Shown here: piece after piece, positions 55,901-64,000 of the stretch
Numbering within the stretch: the first letter of the stretch is position 1
Layout of the letters: each line of letters begins with the position of its first letter
Origin: Spirometra erinaceieuropaei
Lineage: Eukaryota; Platyhelminthes; Cestoda; Diphyllobothriidea; Diphyllobothriidae
Assembly (NCBI GenBank): GCA_902702965.1
Contig: CACRXP010000035.1
Span: 1,654,411 to 1,718,410, forward strand
DNA: 64,000 bases
Direction of reading: 5' to 3'
Made by a program: the position numbers and the translations under genes
The notes under the pieces: model-generated
The model's input: only the letters and a program-made list of their open reading frames with translations
Databases searched by the model: none
Told to the model about the DNA's origin: nothing

Positions 55901-57086
55901 GAAATATTGAGTAAAATCTCAATAGAATAATCTAACAGGCAGTCTTTATACCGAAATTTACGGGTTAACTTTCCACTGCGGATCCCTCAAGCCGATGAAA
56001 CGTTTGAAATGCTGTCTGTGCTTTCTGGCATCTTTATTTCGATGTTATACGGAAAAGACGCGTAAATATCCTCTCTTACACTATTTAGGTAGGAAATGTC
56101 GCCTTTCAGTCTCGCACATAGCCGTTATGTAAAGTAGTTTTAGAAAGCGCTCTACAATGCATATATTTTTTCTGACGCGACCGCATTCATTCTGTGTTCC
56201 CGACGTTCATAAACTACCTGGATCGTATCTTCTTTAGAGGTCCACTATGTCGATCTGTGTCGCCCTTGGTAGACAACCCAAGGAGGAAAACAGACTTGAA
56301 AAACTTACGAATATCGAGAGTAATCGATGGAACGTCACCGTTTCGAATATGGATAGGCGCTTCAAACCCGAATATCCCAAAGTTGAAAACGTCTAGGTTC
56401 AAGAGGGTAGATAACCTGCCAAAAGGCTGAAAGGAATTAACTGTGACCTAGTTCATTCCCTTAAAACACAACTGACTTCTCATAGGCACCAAAGCACTTA
56501 CAGTAGCTGACACAACCCATGACACGCGATGGCCTACATGGGGGGCCCGAACGCTGCATACATTGCTAATGAACTTTGCGCGTCTCAAAAAGCCCTTTTT
56601 CTACGTTTTTTTGATCAATGAAAAAACTCACAGCTTTGAGACAAAAACCAACTTTGACATATATTCAGGCAATTGGCTGTAATATAAATTGTCTAGACCA
56701 TACCCGCGCACCAGTGGATATTCCTATGATAGAGGACACCAATGTAATCGAAAGATGCTTATTAAACAAGCACCCATCCTCTACAAACTCGATTTTTCGA
56801 TCCGCGTAAATCTGTTGAGGCAAGTTACTTTCAGAAAAATAATTCAGTTTCTTAGATAAATCCTCATTTGTCAGTCTGGGATCTTAAGTCCCGAAAAAGC
56901 AGTAATAACACTTATTTATCAGAGGTTTTCATTTGAGCAAGAGCAGGTTCGCTGCAGGCTTTCCTTCGTCGATTACCGTTCATGGTTGGGTGAGTCAATC
57001 AATACGGACCCAAACCGTCGTCAGAATAAAAAAACGACGTCCGAGAACGCACTACTAAGGTAAAAGCTTTCACATACTGTCTTATC
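55901..57086. other. Stretch without a gene
   Basis: Only short open frames (under 80 codons). No repeat shared with the rest of the window was noticed. Confidence 0.5.
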
Positions 57087-57395
57087 CTGATGGTTTTGAT
57101 AAATGGAGGCTCGACCGTCGCGACCGACGATATCCACCGCGTGCTCCACAGGAAGGTGAGATCAGGCACGGTGAATTGCGCGTGGATTAATTTATAGTTA
57201 GCCTAGACTTGCGCAGCGGCTACCGCACCCCCTCCTCGTCCCCATCTGGGACCGGTGTCAAGACGCAGTCAAGAAGACCAGAGGTGAGGGAGGGCGCAGA
57301 AGGCTGGCACGACCAGACTCGCACCTAGGTGTACCACCACACCCCCTGGTCCACAACAAACACGTGATCAGGATTTTAACCAACAGCACAACAGG
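57087..57395 (-). repeat. Unnamed G-rich dispersed repeat, copy 3
   Basis: Reverse orientation. The minus strand reads GGACCAGGGGGTGTGGTGGT, CACCTAGGTGCGAGTCTGGT, CGTGCCAGCC, TCTTCTTGACTGCGTCTTGA, a G-rich core, GTGCGGTAGCCGCTGCGCAA, then GCGGTGGATATCGTCGGTCG and CGACGGTCGAGCC. This is the best match to copy 1 and defines the element's extent, about 280-310 bp. Confidence 0.75.
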
Positions 57396-60099
57396 AGGTC
57401 AGAAAGAGGAGATTGATTGGACAAACATGTGCGAAACCCGTATACCCAGCGGGGGCACATGCGCATCTACTAGGTGCCAGAGAGTCGCCAGCGCGCACCC
57501 GGCTTTGAGGACCATGATTTGTTGACCCCGGCATAGCAGACGCTCACAAACTAAATAACCCAGCTTTATTAGTTTTCCAGTATCCTCCATGTAGTTTCTG
57601 GTATAAAGTCGCCTTCATTGCTGAGAGCCAGTACCTTTTAGTCATGTCACAAGTATAAAGCCCTTGGCTAAGAGACCGTGCGCAGTTGCGCAGCTCCTGT
57701 TCAAGCTATTAGGCAGAAGAAGAGGAGAGGGGAGGCGTTCACAATGACTCCCATAAACTTAGGTAGAGATTACGATTCCCGCAAGGCCGTTACTTTGAGA
57801 TTTTAAGCCTTGACAGTGCACCTCGAAGTTGCCTTTATACTCTTGCTTGATTTACGAAAGGAAAATAAAATAAAAAGTTCAGATTTGACCGCAGAACAGC
57901 AGCGGTTATGAGAGATGAGCTGGCAACGATTCGTACATCCACCTGACACCGCAAGCGTCTGTTGCGAGCACTATTGTCCCCACTAAGGACCTGTGTATCA
58001 CTAATCTACGTCATAAACTAAATCCACAAGTCTAACTACAAACAGTAGGAAAAGACAATGAGGTATGCAAAGTCGGTATTCAAAAGTCTCACGAGCCGGT
58101 CATCAGACACGTAAGCCTGTGCTGGAGCGCTGTGTTCATTACATTAAAACAAGGGGTGCAGTTAGGAAAAAGGAACGAGATTGTTAAAGGTCATTTAACC
58201 TGTTACCCCGGCACACGTCCATTAAAACCGCCCTATGAAAATGCGTCAAGCCATCCGCCATTGCTTAAACACACAGGTCATACACTTTGTGGTCTATCAC
58301 ATGAACGGTGCCTAAATTTACGAAACATCTCATATCACTCGGAGACTTGCCTAAATTCCTAATTAATAATTCACGAATTCAATTGAAGTGTAAAAACGAA
58401 AAAAATATTAAAAGTATTATTGCGTTGTTTAGAAATAACAATTTTTCAGGAAAATGAAAATGCCGAAAATGGCAAAACTATGTCAAATGAGTATACTTAG
58501 GTTTTGGAAGAAGATGAAGCCTATCCACGTAAGGAGCTGAGTACATAAAAGAGCACAAGTAGGACGACCCCCGGATATAGTTTATCGCGGTTTTCACCTA
58601 TATACCATCCAATAGTTAATGTAATACCAAGTATCCCGGTTAGCCAATAGCCTACTTCCAGTATGGATTCCAAACCGGTGTAACGAGAATTTGCCGTAGT
58701 CCTTGAGCTTTCCAATTGTTTGAGAGACACAGTCCACTAAGAAGAAGAGCACTTCGCACGAGTTCGTCCAAAGCAACGTTACAAGAGGTTTCATGAAGTC
58801 ACATGTTGACAGGCCAGACATTGACTAGTGAACTTGAACAGACGCAGGGGATCGCCCGACTACAAGGCAACATGGCTTGTTGATCAAATTAGCAGACACT
58901 TAGAAACGTATTCTCTCTGAAGAGGGCATTTTCCAAGTCGGGTTACACGATTACGTGAAATGCACATCTTGGGTGTGCCGAAATGCTCACTTAAATTTCA
59001 ATCATCACATTTTTATGGGCAAGGCCACTTACTGCAGGTGTACTCAGGTAGTGTTCAGACGCAGTGAAAAGGGGATTCGAACTCCGGACAACCGGACACC
59101 TGAGGGAGAAAAGAGCTTCGCGGTCAGAATGCAAACACAGTAGACTATCCGCGGTGACCTGAACACAGAGGCCATCAAAACGACCGTAGCTGACACAGTT
59201 CACAACTTCAACAGCAAACTGGATGCTACGCGAAAGGCCGAACCGCGCAAGAATTTATAGACGAGCATCTCGTACGCAGAAGACTGAAAACTGCCTTGAC
59301 AAGGCAGACTACGGGAGGGATGACGAACTCCAACGGCCACCAAAGCACCGGCGAAACCCTCCTTACTGCTGATTTGCCTAGAAGTCAAGTCACCCACCCC
59401 CCACCCCAATAAGTGATGTCGAGTGCCTCCCAGTTGCATAGATGAGAGTTTCAATTACAAAATTTTCGGGATGCCAAGAGCGGCAGAAGCGACTTTAAAA
59501 GATTAAATTTATTGAAACTGTTAAATATGAGCAGGCGACGAAGCATGCCACCCTTCACAAAGACAAAGGCGAAGGAAGCGCCTGTACACGGGGATAAAGC
59601 CATCGAGAACAGAATACCCTTCCTCCCACCCCCCCCCTTTGCCTTCCAGACATGTACAGTAAAGTGAAGAGGAGGGTCGGGGGCAACGAGGGCAAATCCA
59701 ACGTGAAACGAGGGGTAAAAATGAAATTGTGGGACTGTCAACAAAATAAGTAAACAAAATTATGGCGGTCCAGGCTCCTCTATCTCGCCTTCTCAGAGGA
59801 CATGGGGAGGGCGAGTGTGTGTGTGTGGCAAAGGAGAGAAGGACGCCGAACTCCAACCCTCATAAATGCATTCTAGCTGGCAGTGGACAGAATGACCAGG
59901 ATTTTGGTATTAAGATGCTGTTGGCGTGTTCGCGACTGTCAGACGGAAAGAAAGCTGACAGAAACCAAAAGGTTTAACAGAAAATAAGAGTCGGATGGAC
60001 AGCAACAAAACTAGAAGGCGAGAGGGAGGATAATGATGATGATGATGATGAAAGGACTTTTATACAAACGTTGGGTTCAAAAGGCCCCTCCCCAGTGTT
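57396..60099. other. 3' flank of the cytospin-like gene; no other gene
   Basis: A minus-strand AATAAA at 59509-59514 lies about 590 bases 3' of the cytospin-like stop and could end its transcript. 60033-60051 is an (ATG)n microsatellite. Open frames on both strands (for example 59521-59856 minus) are motif-free. About 59620-59640 has a C9 run. Confidence 0.5.
59060..59158 (-). repeat. Possible tRNA-derived remnant
   Basis: The minus strand has a good box-B-like GGAGTTCGAATCCCC preceded by GGTGTCCGGTTGTCCGG, but no convincing box A or cloverleaf. It could be a second SINE type or a chance match. Confidence 0.25.
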
Positions 60100-63000
60100 C
60101 TAATGAACTTCAAAGTGCCGGTAGATGGCGGCGATGTAGTTCATCACAGAGTTCCAATCGGGCCGATCCTTGGTGAGCATGTCGTGCAGCGTCAGCGTCG
60201 TTGGGATGCCCTCGCTCTCAGCAGCCGCGAATGCGATCTAAAGAAAAGACGGTGAAGCGAAAAAGTGGGTGATCGTAAAATCGTCAAAGATTCGACAATG
60301 GAATACGCATAAACAGCTGTAACATATGACAAATGGCAGCTCGACCGTAGCGAACGACGACGTTCACCGTATGAATTACGGGTGGGCGGGGCACGGTTAT
60401 CTGTTTGTAAGCTAGTTTATAGGCAGGGAGACTTGCGCAGCGCCGACCGCACTACCCCCCGCCCCTCGCCCATCTGGCTCCGAAGTCGATACAGTGTAAA
60501 GACGGCCGGAAGCGCACAGTGGCTGACAAGGCAAGGCAGACCGTCTACGCGTGCCCCTCTCGACCTGGTCTACACAGTTTACGTCAGGCTCTCATGACAG
60601 CTGCTCGGATTGCAGATGCGTGGGCGCCCTGGAGGTGATATTAGGAAGGAGACAAGGCAGCCGGACTGTCAGGCCTTCAGCCACTCCAAAATACTCGCGT
60701 CAGTTGGCAACCTTCCAAGCCACCTCGTGGTAGATTTAAGCACGTCAGATTTACCGGTGAGAGTGAGATGATTTGTTGTGAGTAGGGGTTCTCCAGTGTC
60801 GGCCTCGCTCTCCCAGATGACTGTCCCAGTCTGTCGATCAGCTGATGACAGGATTGGGTGAAGTGGCTGACGCTGCGTGAATGTTTACGTCTACACGTGT
60901 CAACACACACCGGCAGGGTTTTCCCGACACAGCAAAACTGTGTGTGAGAGGCCTGGCGCAGCCAGAAAACATGAATCGGCCGTATTTCGACACACATGGA
61001 TAAATGCTTATGTATGCATAAGTGAAGAAGAAGAGTCGAGCACCGGAACACTTCGTTTATTGTCCTGAGCTTTCAGACTCGTACAGGACGATGGACTCCT
61101 GTACGAGTCTGAAAGCTCAGGACAATAAACGAAGTGTTCCAAATGCTTATGTCTCCTCAGCAGGTTCAGAGGAAGCCACAAGGACACAAGACTAGTGTCG
61201 TGGCCATGCAGGTAAACGCCTAAACCCTGTCATTCGGGCTTTGTCGATTTCCCCGGCAGATCTACTCCTAAGTGGCAAAACACCATCAGCAATAAAGAAA
61301 CCCTTTCATCTGCCTACACTGTAACATCACCGGCCCCTCATTTTGACTCTATATCCCAATCACGCGTCGACACGGTGGAGCTCCCGGGGACCCATCGGAG
61401 CGTGACCGTAGAATCACTGCCTGGATCCCCGATTTACGGGCATCACACACGCCTCCTCAGCCCACACGTTACCCGCATATTTAACTGCCTCATGGCCTAT
61501 TCGGTGATAGGTACATACACCACAGCAAGCACTAAAATATCGTGAACCATGACGTCTTCACACACTCAGACATCGCAGAGCCTCTTCTAGGAGATTTCTC
61601 CCTAGTCAGAAAGGTGTTAAGCGGCAGTGAGTCACAACTGTCCTGTTGCAGGGTCAAATACAGCGTACGAAGAACTTGGTGTAGCAACACGAACAGGGAA
61701 ATTTCTTCCATGAAAACAAGTTATTACTGTCGTGGGTCGCTGGACTTCCATTGGACTACCATTGGCTGACTGGCTTCTGTGTGCGTAGCTACAGCCAGCA
61801 GCGGAAGGTGATTGGCCAAAGGTGGAGGGAAGCGGGATCGTAATAATAGTACCACGAGATTTAAAAAACACACCAGACATTGATTAAACGCTAAGTGGGT
61901 GCTAGGGCTGTTGCGCTCTCCCATCATGAAAGGACGAAACTTGCCAATCGTCACCACGGGCCTTGAAAACGGGCGGTTTGTAGACCAATGGTCGACGGCC
62001 CTCATCGCAATGTCTGGCGTCTTTGTTCAACGCCTCCTGTGTCAAGGTCATTCACCCTTTTGCGTGAGCGGTTCCAGACGCACAGTCTTACAGACTTACA
62101 GTCGGACCGACCGCAACATGCCCACGCACGTGCATTCAGACCGTCGTGGCCGTCCATGCCCCCTACTGCAACACATGCCACTGGGACACAAAGAAACGGG
62201 GACCTGCTCCCACAAACCAACAAACCCGACGGACAGTACTATCCGATTCTCCCTCGCTCGGGCATGACTCAAAACCTTCAGTGTATGCGCAGGCCTCGGC
62301 AATGACCACTGCTGTCTAAGACAGTGGTTCAGGATTCTGTGCATAACAAAACTCCTTGATTTTGGTGCCCTTGGTCTTCTCCTGCTAATAGAAAATTGGT
62401 CCAGTGAACTCACTGAGTTGGCGCTACAGACTAACTCAACTGCTCAAATGGTCTAGCAGGACAAATCAGAACCAAACGCTCTAGTGCGCATGACAGGAGG
62501 AGGAGAAGATGAAGCCGCTTACCTCGAAGCGTCGCTGTTTGTCACTCAGCGTCTGCCGGTCATCCAGACTGTCCCAGGCTATCTTCGAGGGCAAGTAGGT
62601 GTGCAGCAGGGCGCAGAGAGCTAGACCGTCGTTCCAGGAGCTGGAGAAGTTCGTCACTTCAACGCCCCGATAGCCAGCAATGCGCGACTGGCACCAACGC
62701 AGCAGGGCGTTACGTTTGGAGCCAGCATTGGTGCGTTTCGCCAGCTCCTGCAGGGGATCCGGCCGCAGCGGCAATGCCACAGGATCGGGGACAACAACCA
62801 CAGCGGTGGCGGCGGCGGCGGATGCAAGATCGGGTGATTGTGGACGTCCGCCAGCGCTATTGGAGGACGCGGACGCGGAGGAGGAGGAAGCGGATGCGGG
62901 GGGCGCGGCGGAGGCAGGAAGGAGCGTTGTCAGCCCGTTATAGGCCGGTTTTGTATCAGCGCCAGTGGGTTGAGGGGCGGGGGAGTCGCATGCACTCTGG

Positions 63001-63183
63001 TCGTCGCCGCCGCCGTCACCACCGGTAGCTGTGGACTGCCCATCAGTCGATCTAAACGATCGGCCCGGAAAGATGGGTGGGGAGGAGGGGGTGGAGAATT
63101 TGAGCTGAGCAGCACGGAAATTCTCCTGGCGAGAGGTGTCTCCGTTCAAGGAGCGAAAGACAGGTTGAGGTAGCGGGCGACTC
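60100..63183 (-). CDS. SPECC1L: Cytospin (SPECC1/SPECC1L)-like protein, last two exons
   Basis: Minus strand: exon 63183-62523 (partial at its 5' side, acceptor TTTTAG just upstream) and terminal exon 60237-60100, joined in phase 0 across a 2.3-kb intron (donor GAG|GTAAGC, acceptor TTTAG|ATC), stop TAG at 60102-60100. The first exon has an Ala/Ser-rich low-complexity segment, then the calponin-homology domain starting [20 protein letters not shown] with the hallmark [20 protein letters not shown]. The last exon completes it with [34 protein letters not shown] and RHFEVH. A single C-terminal CH domain of this type is diagnostic of cytospins, which link actin and microtubules and act in cell adhesion and cytokinesis. 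The coiled coils expected upstream are outside the window. Confidence 0.93.
60330..60600 (-). repeat. Unnamed G-rich dispersed repeat, copy 4
   Basis: Reverse orientation within the cytospin-like intron. The minus strand carries GACCAGGTCGAGAGGGGCAC, GCCGTCTTTACACTGTATCG, a G-rich core GGGCGAGGGGCGGGGGG, GTGCGGTCGGCGCTGCGCAA, then GGTGAACGTCGTCGTTCGCT and ACGGTCGAGCTGCCATTT. More diverged than copies 1 and 3 in the 5' half. Confidence 0.7.
61045..61140. repeat. Perfect 44-bp inverted repeat with 8-bp loop
   Basis: 61045-61088 and 61097-61140 are exact reverse complements, separated by CGATGGAC. The arm contains CAATAAACG, so an AATAAA hexamer is present on each strand (plus at 61124-61129). 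Transcripts from either strand would form a 44-bp hairpin. The intact symmetry in a region full of decayed repeats implies recent origin. Confidence 0.95.
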
Positions 63184-63775
63184 CTAAAACACGGAAAGCC
63201 GAGGACATCTCAAGGTTGTAGGAAGTCTAATACGCGGAAGGCAGTGCAGTCTTGCCTAGAATCTGCCCTAAGTGGCTTCTTTGGTATCTTCACAGCAGCT
63301 GACTCGAAATGGCCTACATACAACCTCCTCTACGGCATTGAATAAGGGAATTGTGAATAAAAGTCATGCCATGACCCGCTTTGTTGACTCGGACTGACAA
63401 GTCCTACCAATGTAATACTTCATTCTGGGTAAGTAAAAATGACGCAGGTGGTGGGATCCACGAAGCTTACACCAGCCAAGTCAGTGAGCGGGCGTCGACA
63501 GATGCACCAAGTAAATTCAAGGAAGTTTTTCTTGATGAATAAAGTCATTTTCGTATCACAGAGCCTCATCGAGTCTGGCGATAAGACATTCCCTAACTGG
63601 ACTTAGCAAAGTCTGCCGTTCGATTAAATTTGATATGGGGTGCAGGAAACGGAAAAGGATCCGGGAGAGAAATATGCGCGATCGATGGAACAGTCGGTTT
63701 GGAAGTGTACTAAAACATGAACGACTGAAGGCGTTAAACCAGGAAGGCAACTGGCCTTCAGACAATGCTGTCAAG

Positions 63776-63784
63776 AGATAGAGG

Positions 63785-63850
<66 letters not shown>
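63776..63850 (+). repeat. (GA)n microsatellite
   Basis: About 75 bases of GA repeats with a few GAAA/GGGA interruptions. On the minus strand this is a polypyrimidine tract upstream of the cytospin-like exon at 63183, within what should be its preceding intron. Confidence 0.95.
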
Positions 63851-63851
<1 letters not shown>

Positions 63852-64000
63852 TCTACCTCACCAATCAAGTTGTTCCGAGTGTGCCATTTGTTGGACGCGG
63901 ACCCGGAATTCTGAGCCGACTATTCAAAAGGACTGAATGATTCCTTTGACGATAACTACTATCCTTTACTGATTATGGATGCAATTTTCACTACTCTGAA

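Larger units (their letters stand above)
60238..62522 (-). other. Last intron of the cytospin-like gene
   Basis: Holds the G-rich repeat copy 4 (60330-60600) and a perfect inverted repeat (61045-61140). The remainder, including open frames at 61632-62413, shows overlapping frames on both strands without motifs. Confidence 0.7.

Overview
This window is eukaryotic: A+T-rich, gene-poor, intron-rich and packed with transposon remains. The genes have GT-AG introns ranging from 34 bp to about 4 kb, and most of the space between exons is old mobile DNA. The repeat content (two-ORF CR1/Jockey-type LINEs, a tRNA-headed SINE, a retroelement-associated C2H2 zinc-finger tail) looks like a flatworm, most likely a diphyllobothriid-type tapeworm such as Spirometra, Dibothriocephalus or Schistocephalus. 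The flatworm call rests on gene structure and on my recollection of cestode repeats, not on a database search.

Three host genes are supported. (1) Positions 28-5178, + strand: the last four exons of a PI-PLC X-domain protein (PLCXD family). (2) Positions 41070-47563, + strand: four exons of a divergent Rab2-like small GTPase whose prenylated C-terminus lies further downstream. (3) Positions 60100-63183, - strand: the last two exons of a cytospin (SPECC1L)-like protein with its C-terminal calponin-homology domain. They are unrelated in function and do not form an operon.

Layout. 1-6 kb: PLCXD, with a diverged repeat in intron 2 and a second copy just 3' of the gene. 6-11.5 kb: nothing coding. 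11.5-13.1 kb: a LINE reverse-transcriptase fossil followed directly by a Merlin-type DNA transposase fossil. 14.3-15.3 kb: a long foldback element, with a diverged relative at 51.2-51.8 kb. 16.8-40.9 kb: a LINE graveyard holding one nearly intact CR1-type element (26.8-31.3 kb, - strand), older copies of it at 19-22, 24.7-26, 31.8 and 39-40.9 kb, and a second LINE family (22 kb fragment; long copy at 32.3-37.2 kb with another LINE 3' end nested in it). 37.5-38.1 kb: zinc-finger retroelement tail. 41-47.6 kb: Rab2-like gene. 48-60.6 kb: SINE cluster, foldback copy 2 and copies of an unnamed ~280 bp G-rich repeat. 60.1-63.2 kb: cytospin exons, with a perfect 44-bp inverted repeat in the intron. 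63.8 kb: a (GA)n tract.

The items most worth following up are the foldback family, the perfect hairpin at 61.05 kb, the four-copy G-rich repeat, and the near-intact CR1 element, whose ORF2 is broken by only three small lesions.
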